Shown here: piece after piece, positions 9,845-21,309 of the stretch
How positions within the stretch are numbered: position 1 is the stretch's first letter
Layout: each line of letters starts with the position of its first letter
From: Paragonimus westermani
Taxonomy: Eukaryota; Platyhelminthes; Trematoda; Plagiorchiida; Troglotrematidae
Assembly: GCA_008508345.1 (NCBI GenBank)
Contig: QNGE01000124.1
Location: 29,687-93,686 of the forward strand
Direction: 5' to 3'
DNA: 64,000 nt
Translations under genes and position numbers: made by a program
Notes under the pieces: model-generated
What the model saw: the letters and a program-made list of their open reading frames with translations, nothing else
What the model was told of the DNA's origin: nothing
The model's database searches: none

Positions 9845-12800
9845 AGTGTTTAGTCAAGAGCCAACCTCTATTGAATAGTATGGCGTTTTCATTGGACGGC
9901 TGGACTCGGTGAAAGAAATCTAGATGGCATGTGATTTGCCAGCGGAGCAACGAAGCCCACCAATTCACGTTCACTAAAGCACATTCGCGGGTGAATACAA
10001 AACCACATAGGATATCCAAAGCGTTGCTGAGGCTATCCTGCAATTTTTCCACGTTTATTATACCTTGTTTACAACCTCTTCAACCACCACGGCCTTCCTG
10101 TCCTTTTTTTGGGGGGGGGGCATAGTTTTACTCAGACTGTTAGGTATGCGCATAGTCTGTTCTCCGTTTATTCGTAGTTTTCTTCACCTCCGTTTCTCTC
10201 TAGTGGAGCTCAATTTGAATGTTGCTGAATCCGAAGCGGTCAGTAATATGCTTTGAGAATATCCCATTCAGACTCACTATGTGGATCTTTTTGTTCAAAG
10301 GCGGAAATGTAAGTTCATCCGCAAGACAGGCGACTCTTTGATACGTTTGCGATCCAGTAATTTTATGCTCCATGTCAAGTCATGCTCATGTCGCACATTT
10401 TATGGATGTCTCCATCCTGTCGGACAGACAGCAGTTCAATGCAGTGGTAGATTTGTAGAGCGGTTAGTAAAATGTGCACACTTTTACACATACCAGTCCA
10501 AATGCTGCAGATCTGTAACGTTACACACTAACACAGGTTGACAACTAGACCGACCGCAAACATTTCCTTACTTGTCTTGATGATTTCCAGATGTACTCCA
10601 ACGCAGTACTCGACTCTTATATGTGTCTGTTGAAAGACCGACTGTCAGTCACAATTAACCATTGCTGTTCATTTGGAGCCTGGACAAAATGGACCCGATA
10701 TGTGCACGCAACCCATCATGAAATGTAGCGCAACTTGATGCATGAAGTTAACATCATTGTCAATGTCTAAACCTAGCGTGGGTGGTTATCGCGGGCACTT
10801 TGCGCACTGTTCTTCATCGTAAGCTGTGTATAAAACACAGTCACTTCGCAGTTGTTTGACTTTAACTTCTAATTCTCTGTTACTTATTGGTGATTTCTAT
10901 TCAAACAATGAAATTCGTTCTGTCAGACATCTTGTCCCACGTCAAAATATGTTCAAAGTGGAAAGTCTTCATGATAGAAAATCCACCGCATTTTCTTCTC
11001 GCGCTCTACCGACAGTGAATAGACCTTTCTGAGGTGTGATTGGTAAACTTACGGTGGTCGCTGTTGAACGCTTTATGGTTGACCTCTTCATGCTGACAAT
11101 CGAACAGAAATTTCCAAGAGGTTCGAAAGTAGTCCGATATAAGATTTTACTTTGTGAAATTTTCATAGTTTGCAAAAAACAGGCAGGAAACCATCTCCAA
11201 TGCAGCAGCGTGTATTTAGTCCAAGGAAAAACTGTTCAATTCGCTAACTTGCTCTGAACGAGATCTTGGGCCAGGTATGTACATCCTACAAAATTTGTTG
11301 CTTTCAACCACGCCAAATTCCATGACTTTTCTCGCTAAAAGCGTCTGGTTCCGTAACTTTGTTTTGGATTAGAACTAGTCAAAGCACTGTACTGTTTAAG
11401 GGTTTGGTGATTAGGATGGTCTGATGGTGCAGCTCCGACGGTTTTGCTGTTAAGAACAGCGGTAAATGTGGTTAGACGTTGCCTTGCAGTGGTGTCGGTC
11501 CACATTAGCCTGATGGGTTAAACCAACACTTAAGTATAAATCACACTGCATTGCAAATTTGGGATGACTGTTCGATCCGGTTTTGCGACCTACCCGTGAC
11601 CCAGTTCCTAGATCGACCATTGCAAAATGAGCAAAACTTCTGGTACTTGGCATGAAGATTTTCGTGCCTGCTTTGAAGTTCACTAATATCTAAATTTTTC
11701 CTTGGTACTTCATTTTAAGAAGGAAAAACCGTTTTATGTAGTAGCTGACGGATAAATTCAAGAACACATGTAGGATGTTTCGAATCGACAACAAGCTGCA
11801 AGCTCATTCGAGTCCGACAGTTCATGTAGTCAGTAGTTATATCTATTCCGTCACAATGAGTTACTGAAAAGCAGTGCCAACCAAATCTCTTTATAACGCA
11901 CGCCATCCCACAAGCTGCTTATTGTGAGCCGGATCCTGACAGGGATCTCCACTATCCCTCATTTACGACTACTGTGCAAATTCCCTTCAAGGTTACATTC
12001 CCATTCTTATTCCCATTCTTATGGTGGTCCGTCAATGGGTATTTAGCTAGGAAGTCTTCCTCTAAAAATCACGTCCATCCGCACAGTATTTTAGAGTTAA
12101 CCGCTATCTCGCCAGTGGTTAACACATTTGTTAATGAAAAATAAACTAGTGCTTGGAAGGTTATGCATCAAAATGGAATCTGAAGCACACAACCTCTTAC
12201 TTGTCATAAATAACAACACCAGCAGTACGTTTTAAAACAACTCGAGGTTGATTTTGGGTCTCGCAATCTTCGAATTTCTTGTATACTCCAAATTGATAAC
12301 ATGTAAATCTAAATGTGCAACATTATTGCCATGCCTCAGAAAAAACAATTTTCATTCTGTTAAGCTTATCTCCCTTGAAACAGACTGTTGAGAACAATTT
12401 CAGTGCGTTGGTCTATCCAAAAACTGCAAGTGTTAAAAAACAAACGCGATAAGATGTTTGTTTGAACAAAAGTTCGTAAAGATGAATATTTTTAATAGTA
12501 TGATAATTCCAATTTACATCTAACAAGCTAGATGTGCATAAAAATCTGATTGACGCCAGTGGAAGCTGAAATTGCAATAGTACCACAATGCTTACAAGAA
12601 CAACCAGTAAACTCTATCTCGATATTCATGTAGAGCCATCTGAAACATAGAGTTTCAGCAAGAAGACTGTACACAGCCGGCTTTCAAACTTTATAAATTA
12701 TACACTAGTAGCCACCACCACCTTTTTAAATAGCTATTGCTCGCTGTGTATGTTACTTCTAATTGTCTTCTTTTGCCCTTTCATCCTGTTTGAAGACAAC

Positions 12801-15800
12801 CTGGAAAATTCAGATTGTATCCACGTGTATTTAACTTTCTCTGGAAAGTATACTAACAGGACTTAAGTTGACATGAATGTTGTCAACAAGACTATGAAGG
12901 AAGATAATAGTTTCGTTGAGGGTTTCATTCCTAATTCTCAAACGAAATGGATCTTACTTACAGGTCATATGTTAACCTCACCCAATATTTTGAGCTGTAT
13001 ATGTTTGAAATGTTGATAGTTTGTGGATTGGGAAAAATGACCTGGTTTACGGTTGACGGGTAGACTTACTTTAACCTTGTGAATAGCGTCAACAAATCAG
13101 TTAGAAGACGTTACCGTTTCGTGTGGACTAGCTTCTAACAAAATAACCAAGAAAGTGGAACTTCTAATGTAACGTGTTAATTTGTCATAGAAAAAGTGAC
13201 CAAGAATTGAACTGTGTATTTAGTGATACTGTCGTCTAAGACAAATCAGTGGACTCAGTTTATGGTAAAACAATGACGGCAACTAAATAACGTTGGAATA
13301 TGAAGCGTGATCAGAAACTGGGTGAATGTTATGGTCTCGACTGAATTCAAGGTAGGTTAGGTGTAATGAATTCTATACTGTACGAAGGCTAGTGCCAAGC
13401 CTACAGGTTTAATGGTGGTTGGTGTATAGAATGTGTCAGCATAGAGATTAATAAGAATTGTAGGGCCTTGTGTTATGCAGCCCAATGAACATACTTGTGA
13501 AGATGTTGTTTCCTACCTAAGATGTTGTACCACACACACTGGACTTCTGTAAAAAGAAACAGATAAGCAAATCTAAACTGCTTCATCGATTATGTTCACA
13601 TTCTAGTCTGTAATGATTTTCTGATCACGGTTCAGTATCGTTTTTGTCGATGCTTGTTCTTAATTGACACTGTTGGGTGTGCCAGTAAGGCACGCCCTAA
13701 TGAGTAATACCTATGGCGCACTGGTTGAAAACGCTAGAATATATGTGTTGACCTGACGGTTTTGTTTCTGGAAGGAATGAGTTTCTATGTCCTATCTGTT
13801 CATCGAATGCGAAACAGCATTAGTTTGGGTAGGTATTTGTTGCTGAGTGGTCCAGTGGCAATTCTATGGTTGGAGTTGATTCTATCAAAGAAGGAAGTAT
13901 CGTGCTGGACTCTGATCCAGAAAGGTAAGTAGAGATGATGCGAACGCACTGAACGAGTTGATATAACGCTCAACAAATCAGCCGGTGTGTCCTTCTAAAA
14001 GCAAGTTTTGCATACGTACTCAAATTAGCCATTCTATGGAGTTCGCAACCAACTATTACGTACGAAAATCAAACGTTTTGCACGCAGTAAATGGTAGAAT
14101 TTTGCTGATAGGAAGAACGACTAAGTGACGGACTACAGAATAGGTTGTCAAATTTGTCGAATTTGGGAACGACTGTACCCTACTGCCACTACAAGTAGCT
14201 GGGGCTGCCTCATCTCTGGTTCTCCATACATCCATTTTGCGCTTTAGGCCCGATAAAATATACATAAGCATGATGCGAATGTCGTGGAGTTTTTGTTGGT
14301 GACCTCCACCTAGACTTTAGATAGAATTGGGCAACAAGACTCAGCAGTTAAATAACATTGACTCAATGAAAAATAAATTAACTGCGGCTTGCGTTAAAGC
14401 ATACAAGGTTTTGTTGACTGTGTCTCAACGTCTGTAACAAAATCACGAATACCTCAAAGCTTAATACCGTTTTTGGTTGCTTAGTCCTAATGAAAATGAG
14501 TGGTTAGTTAAGCATGAGTGTGTCAGGTGTGAAATTTATGAACCAACGTTTAAGGGTTGATAAGCTCACTTGTTAGGTAATCGAAAACGGCAAAGGTTTG
14601 TAGTACGCAGCGATAATAATTAGCTGTCCAATTATCTTGTTCTCTCATATTCAGCTAAAATAACGTGAAACAGTGTAAAGATTATATCAAACGTTGATAA
14701 GCCTCAGTGGAAACTGATTTCCCAGGCCAAAAACAACTGCTCTGTTGAGAAAATGACTACTGAAGATCTTGTTAGTATATATTCTAGCACACAGGTTTAA
14801 AATGTTTCGGAAATTTACCAGTCAGCAACACAGTGGATAAAGATGATGAGTAGTTTGTCTCGGGATGCAGATAACTTTGAGGAAAAAATTTTGTTCCGGA
14901 TCACATGTGAATATAACACTGCATTTAGTCTTTGGTAAGAAAGTGGGATAACGCAACGGAATTATAGTGAACTCAGTAAGAGAAAGCAAAGGTAAATAAG
15001 ACGTTCATGTAGTGATTATGTGCTTGCTTGCGGATTATCTTGGCATAGTTTGAGAACTTATGCGGACAGAGCCGTTCCTACTAACTACACCGTGTTTTGG
15101 TGAGGTGAAAGATTTCATTGTGGCATTTGTAGGAATGCATCTTAGAGATAATGGACCATTTTTGCGCTATCGCGTTCAGTTTCTCCCGTTCGGTTCTTTA
15201 TTGGAAGTTTCTCAGTGTGAAACATTTGCATGGCATTGCCACTGAAGACAATGGTACAGTTCAGTCCCTAAGTGTTAATGCATACACACGAACGGATTGA
15301 TGGGAATAGCTTCAAATCACTGAATGGTTACAATTACATATCAGCCGAAATTATACTTTACAACATTTGTTAGGTGAATCTGTAGGAATACTAATGCATT
15401 TCGTGTATAAGGATGACATGTCTGCAGAAAGTGTGAAGAAGAACAGTGGTTCACTAGCAAATAATACAAGTTGAGTAATTTTGGTAAGTAAGCTTCTCAC
15501 ATTCTTATCAGCAGTCATATGTTTGATACCGACGTTGCAAGCAGAAACAAGGGAAAAGGATACCTTACATGAAAATATCACTGCAACCAGTCTTTTGAAC
15601 TTCTGAGCAGTTTGTCCCTAAGAACCGTACTGGCATGATATGTGGTAGGTCACAGTTTTTATAAACTTCACTACAAAAATTGGCACAATTGTTCATAAAA
15701 CGTTGGCTGGCCTGAGTTAAGTCAGAATAACTGAATTGCGTTAGAACCAGCAAGGAAGAACTCAACAATAAGTATCACCCTCAGTTGCACATTCAATAAG

Positions 15801-18744
15801 CGTGCACTAGCAATTTATAGACCAAATGCAATACTGCAACCGAACTTGAAAGAATTCCCTTGGAGGTAAGCAGAAAATAGCGCACATTTAGGAAATCTGA
15901 TCACTAAACAAATTGAACTGGGTTTCAAGGTGGTACTTAGAAATAAGCTGTGACTAAATAAAGTGTATGACACTGACATCAAGTTCTAATTTTCAATCGT
16001 ACGACCGCCATACTAATCAAGGTGAGATATCGTACACTTAGAGTAACAGGTTGCTAAAGTAACCGGATTAGGGATCAACGGAAGCTTAAACGATATCACA
16101 AAACACGCTTTAACTGGCCTTCGAAAATACAAAAACGGTATCCGATACAGAACGTTACTCCTAAGTAAAAACGCTTTAACACCATCTCATTTGATTTTTC
16201 ATCAAACGTACGAACATTCTCACTCATTCCATTGTATATGCATTAGGTAACTGCTTGAATAAAACTCACAATTTTCAGCGTATCAAACAGATATGAATAT
16301 CAAGCACGTTCTGCCTTTATGCTATAAACACAAGTTGATACACAGTAAACTAAGTCCTCACCAGCATGCATTACCTAATGGACTGATGAATCGTCAAGTC
16401 TTATTTTCTGAATCAGTTTACGAAAACTATGTTTCTCACAATATTTGCCTAGTATTCAGTCTTCTTCGTTTATATTCAAACCTTCTTGCCGTCTCTGAAT
16501 TGTGCTACTGTAAAACCCATGATTGGTTTTACGGCTATGCTGTACGAACGAAATGTTGGAACAAATGGATGAACGAGATTTTTGGTGAGACTCTCAGTTA
16601 GTTGGGTTTCTCTCTAAGACACAGTTGTTTGAAATGTGACATGGAATTGAAATACTGTCTACCCGGGGTGCTAAAAGTTCTTGTGTAGGGAAGAATGAAT
16701 GACCCTATTTGTTGTTCATAACAGTTAGGAATGAAAATAATGTAAGGTGACCGAAATATGTTAAAAAAGAATCGATTACCGTGTAATTGAATAAATAAGT
16801 AAGAAATATTGTTCGCAGATTAAAAACAACTATTGTATTCACTAAGTGACCGGCCTATCATCTACAACTATAAGCAGAAAACCATGTCCATCTTCTGGGT
16901 CATTGGTCTTTTAGTGCGTGTGTCACACTCAAAACGGTACGTTTCAATTAATTCACCTTTAAACATCGTGTTTGTCTCCAAAAACAAGGTTTTGGTCCTG
17001 AATAAAGTGGCACAGAATTGTGAGTACCGAAGAAAGCTGAACTGACATTTTACAGCTGATTGATTGATTGATTACCAGAAATGTTTTGTGAAAGTTTAAC
17101 CAATTCAGTGCACAAACCCGATAACTAGATCCGCGGGACTTTGCAGAAAAAGACTCACCTTCTGATCCAACCTCTCCAAAAGGTGCGCAATGTTGTAATA
17201 CCTTTTATAAATGCTCAGTTAAATATTTCAAAAAGGCAATGATAAACTTTAGATGTATAATCTGCTCCCACGGAAGCGCAACTTAACTAGTTTGACAACT
17301 ATTAACAAACACAAGTGTTTGATAAAGAAAATTGCAGAAGTTGCATTCACCGAGCAGTCATGACGTTGTGTATGATGAAAACTACCCCCAACGAAAATAA
17401 CTGTTAAGGTGAGATATCAGCTTTTCCCACAATTCATTTCAAGAACAGAGGAGAGTTGCCAATTGTGTTTGTTTTGTACTTTTTGAAACGAAAATTATTA
17501 GTAAAAGTGGATGTATAAGGAAACCAAATGAATCACAGGTTGTGTGCTGATAAATTAACTTCTGATTAACAATATTATACACATTTCCGTTTCTAATTCA
17601 TGTGGAAAGCAACTTGGAAAGAGGTACAGTAAAAGTCATTGCCTGTTGTCTGTCAGTCACTCCGGAGAAACAGGCTTGTCGTCCGCATGAAAGGCAAATG
17701 ATATGTTAGTATCTAAGAAGCAGATTTCGTTTTATAGACCATGCAACATGGAACTAAATGTCAAGCGAGCTATTACCTAACTGATACGTAGATAAGATGG
17801 CTGTTGGGTTCGTTCGCTTCCGACGAACACATTCATCAGTGCCCCGGAAGCTTCAACAGATTAAGCCTGTTATTGTGAAAGTGTTTGCAAAAATGAATTT
17901 ATCTGGTGTACTTGCACGAATTAAGACCGACAGCAAGCTTTTAACGGAGAAGTCATGTAGTAAGCTGTTTGCCGCAAATTCAGATGACAACCGGTATTCA
18001 AAAAGTGAATGGTAGTAACTGTTAACATAAGAAGTTTCAAACGTTGTTTTCTCAACAGATACGGAAAACCAGCATTGGTAGAACACATCCAGTAGTGTCA
18101 GATATGAAATTACTTAGCGATACGAATAGTGGCGGTTAATTCTGTCTGTGTCAAAAAATGTTAGACTGGCTGTGAGCAGTGGACAAATTAGCTAGTAGAG
18201 TAACCAAATTTACCATCTGACGATTCCAGACCACAAAGATGTCTGTGAGGACGTAGATAAACAACAAAAGATCGAATGCAAATAACATTACCCAGAAAAC
18301 AAATTATCTTAAGGGGTGGAGTACCGCCACCCAAACCGAGTGCTTCTGCTGCTACCGGACCAACCATCATAAAACCGATAATAGACTCGCAATTGCGGCT
18401 TGCATTTAACCTGTGTTAGTAGATTAACGACAGGAATTTGAATGCCGAATGAATTTTTATTCGCAAGCTGTAGAGTGATAGGTCAGTGTTTAATCTCAAC
18501 TATTGTTCCACACGGTTAAAAATTTCCAAATTACTCATCAGAAAAATGGTGTAGAGAACAAGCTCGTTTTGGTTATTCATCATCAGGCCAAATACATAAC
18601 ATTTATGTGAAACAGAGTTGTCAGGGCGAGGCAAACAAAACAAATGGCAAGTTCAAGTGAGGTCAGACACGTCATAGGCACACACGGGACAACGTTTTGG
18701 TACGATTATGTCACCATTATGACGTAACTGGAACCATGGCGTTT
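9845..18744. other. Intronic, no gene seen; short homopolymer pair
   Basis: AT-rich intronic sequence without recognisable coding domains. A T7-G10 run lies at 10104-10120 and a short TGAT repeat at about 17058-17074. The part from about 18560 to 18744 is probably the 3' untranslated end of the minus-strand Penelope-like element; it includes CTGATGA at 18580-18586 (minus strand). Confidence 0.35.
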
Positions 18745-18937
18745 TTAATCAGTCGTAGTGTGGATCTTTGGCCATGGCAACTTCAACGCCTGAACAAAGC
18801 GCTTCAGTGAGCACAAAGGTGGATTATTCAGCCGAATTCCGATCGCTTCAGCCGTGGCCAAAATTCGGCATCTGACAGCTTTTGAGTGAATGCCTTTGAC
18901 GCGGTGAATCAGACGAAACGAGGAGGCCAGATTGACA
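18745..18937 (-). pseudogene. Penelope-like element, C-terminal tail of the endonuclease (downstream of the insertion)
   Basis: On the minus strand this encodes the tail of a Penelope-like protein: HTVNLASSFRLIHRVKGIHS, then RCRILATAEAIGIRLNN and the terminal block CSLKRFVQALKLPW. It is the direct continuation of the endonuclease frame that stops at HLVDTNHT near 19614. The two parts are separated by the foldback insertion at 18949-19602 and its duplicated 11-bp target. Confidence 0.85.
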
Positions 18938-18948
18938 GTATGATTTGT
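18938..18948 (+). repeat. Target-site duplication, left copy
   Basis: GTATGATTTGT, identical to 19603-19613. It flanks the foldback inserted in the Penelope-like endonuclease. Confidence 0.85.
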
Positions 18949-19602
18949 TACTGATGATTCGTCGGGGATATGGTTTGTTTTCCAGTTGACCAACACTCAT
19001 ATTTGGTCTCAGCCTTCGCATTCAGATAGACTTTCCAGCCAGCCTCTTTCGAAAAGAAGCACTAGACTCAAGTTTCGCTCTCATTAGAGCTCATCAGTAG
19101 TGCATATCCTTGCCACGGCCGGGTTTTGAACTCCAGCCATTCCAATCATGAGGCAACCGTGTTGACCACTGCGCCATTGACCTCACATTTGGCAAGACCG
19201 AATTATCCAATCTGAACGCTTGTGAGCAATGAGTTCAGTGATTGCGAACTGTCTCGGAAGTCCTAATCGCGGGGTTATCGATTGGAGTTAACAGGCAGTA
19301 ACTGTGTCTCCTCTCGAGACGATCGGGTAACCTGATCACTGCTCACAAGCGAGAGTGGTTGAGCTTTCAGATTTGATAATTCGGTCGTGCCTAATGTGAG
19401 GTCAGTGGCGCAGTGGTCAGCACGGTTGCCTCATGATTGAATGGCCGCAGATCAAATCCCGGCCGTGGTAAGGATATGTACTACTGACGACATCTGAAGA
19501 GATCGAAACCCGAATCTAGTACTTCTTTCCGAAAGAGGCTGGCTGGAAGTTCTATCTGACTGCGAAGGCTGCGATCAAATATGAGTGATGGTCAACTTGA
19601 AG
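18949..19602. mobile_element. Foldback element built from two head-to-head tRNA-derived SINE arms
   Basis: The left arm (about 18982-19232, minus orientation) and right arm (about 19338-19600, plus orientation) are inverted copies of the same SINE-like sequence. Each carries a tRNA-like head with the A-box-like run GGCGCAGTGGT and a B-box-like run near ATCAAATCCCGGCC in the plus arm. The body ends GATGGTCAACTTGAA (right) or, longer, the minus-strand 3' end ATCAGTA (left). The loop of about 105 bases contains its own small stem, GTCTCG with CGAGAC. The same loop recurs in the half-element at 50319-50715, so it belongs to the family. An exact 11-bp duplication flanks the element. It could be a SINE with an inverted 5' part or a long-terminal-repeat foldback DNA element. 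RNA made across it would fold into a long hairpin. Confidence 0.85.
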
Positions 19603-19613
19603 GTATGATTTGT
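19603..19613 (+). repeat. Target-site duplication, right copy
   Basis: GTATGATTTGT, identical to 18938-18948. Confidence 0.85.
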
Positions 19614-20545
19614 ATCAACGAGGTGTGCAACAATTACGCTGGTAATCGTCTTGGTGACCCCGATATTGATCCAGGATGGATGATGCTCACGGATACGTTC
19701 GGATAAGCGCCTGGTCGTGCGACCCACGTAATTAGTTCCACAGGAAAAAGTAAATGTGTATACACAAAAGGAAGTCACAGAAGCGGGCACTTTATCCTTT
19801 AACCGTAAACACGGGGCTGGAGTAGAGTTAACACAAACACGTAGGTTGGCAGCATAGAATGTTCTATTGATAGCAGTATTAAGTCTCCTAGTGATCGTTT
19901 CGGCGAGTGTATCCCCCTTGAATGGTAATGAAATGAATACTGTCTTCTTTTCCGCTAGAGTCATCTTATCTTGCTTCTCGCGACGTTCCAGTCTTGTCTA
20001 CAAAACGTTGTGGGTAGCCATTTTGTAAGAACAGTGTGCGTAGAAACGTCAATTCACCGGAGACCGTATCCCATGTACATATTCTCATGGCTGTATTGGC
20101 TATGCAATTTATGAGATTTCTCTTCTGCCTTAAAGGAACAAAGCTGCCAAATTGGGTATAATTCCCATTACAAGTCTCTTTCCTATAGATTTTACGTTGA
20201 ATCGATCCATCTGCACGTCGCTGGATGAGTACGTCCAGGAAAGCTAGTTGATAGCTACGTTCACGTTCCATTGTGAATGTTACGTTGGATTAGCATTCTT
20301 GCCAACTATACATATGATATCATCCACATATCGTTTATAAACATTGAATCCACGAATGGTTTCTTCTAACTGGTCATTCTCCAGCTTCGCCGTGAAGTTG
20401 TCCGCAAACAACGGTCCCAACGGGGATCCCATTGCCACACTATCTACTTGTCGATATAGTTCCCCATCGAATTTAAACTGTACAAAAGAACAACAGCTGT
20501 TTCAGTTCTTTCGGAGCACATAGTGTTGAACGATTGAAGTCTACA
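19614..20545 (-). pseudogene. Penelope-like element: reverse transcriptase palm (YVDD) to GIY-YIG endonuclease
   Basis: Read on the minus strand, this part runs from KELKQLLFFC near 20510 through the conserved block YRQVDSVAMGSPLGPLFADN to the catalytic YVDD at 20319-20330. The blocks LAFLDVLIQRRADGSIQRKI and YRKETCNGNY follow, then the linker INRTFYAANLRVCVNSTPAP. The GIY-YIG-type motif GTNYVGRTTRRLSERIREHH lies at about 19680-19740. The aspartates needed for polymerisation are present, but frameshifts interrupt the frame near 20490, near 20285 and at about 19966. The endonuclease end is split by the foldback insertion. The N-terminal half of the reverse transcriptase is found inverted at 20548-21300. 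The copy is therefore dead. It lies in the Tincar-like intron on the gene's own strand. Confidence 0.88.
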
Positions 20546-20547
20546 TT

Positions 20548-21300
20548 GGCTAATTCCTGTTATCAATACCAGCAGAGTATTTCAATGCTGAAACATCTCT
20601 TAATGCATGAACACATCTTAGCAGCCGAAAGTCTGAGGAAAAATGAAAGCATTATTCTATCCAAGCCGGATAAAGGTACGGGGATACTTCTACTCAATAA
20701 GATTACCTAGACAAAATGCATACCATTCTAGGTGACCAAACCAAATTGAGGAAGATTAGGAAAGAGAAGGACAAAACCCCTCAAATAGAGAAGGCCTTAT
20801 CGAAACTACTGCGTCCCATGAAACAAAACGGGACAACTGACTCCCCAACTTTCGAACGTATTCGATCCATTAAAACCACTATTCCTAGGCTCTACGGACT
20901 GCCGAAAATTCACAAAGTGAGTGTACCCCTTCGACCTATTTTGGACATGTGCAACTCACCATATCACTCACCGGCCAAGTGGTTGTCGTATTTCCTTGAA
21001 CCCGTCAGGAAGAAGCTATCGAAACAGCCTACGAGACTCCTTTGAATTCATCAATACACTCAGCGGGCTAAACCTAACCGGACAACAAATGTTTTCTCTA
21101 GACGTATCGTCCTTGTTGACAAATGTTCCACTGAAAAAGACGATAGATTGGATATCACCTCAGAGAACAGGACTGGGTAAGCTAACTATTCACTGAAAAA
21201 TGAACTCAGTAAAAATAACATCTCCAAGAAAATCATTTCTTTTGTGCGCTCTATTCTGAAAGCTGATTATACCATCACGGAGGTGTCTCAAACAGCCACA
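20548..21300 (+). pseudogene. Penelope-like element: inverted N-terminal half of the reverse transcriptase
   Basis: On the plus strand, the sequence encodes the N-terminal reverse transcriptase blocks of a Penelope-like element. They are LANSCYQYQQS, then ESIILSKPDKGTGILLLN, then TTIPRLYGLPKIHK, then VPLRPILDMCNSPYHSPAKW and the motif-A block FSLDVSSLLTNVPL near 21089-21130. At least two frameshifts interrupt it (about 20705 and 21030). Its 5' end abuts, at about 20545, the 5' end of the minus-strand C-terminal half, so the two halves are head to head. This is the geometry produced by twin priming during reverse transcription. The 3' end fades near 21300. Confidence 0.85.
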
Positions 21301-21309
21301 GCTGCTGGA

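Noticed and set aside
10104..10120. T7-G10 homopolymer pair
   Set aside because: Could be a real slippage tract or a sequencing artefact; nothing else supports a function.
19575..19964. 129-codon minus-strand frame taken as a complete protein
   Set aside because: Its last residues come from the inserted foldback; the real endonuclease continues at 18937 beyond the insertion.
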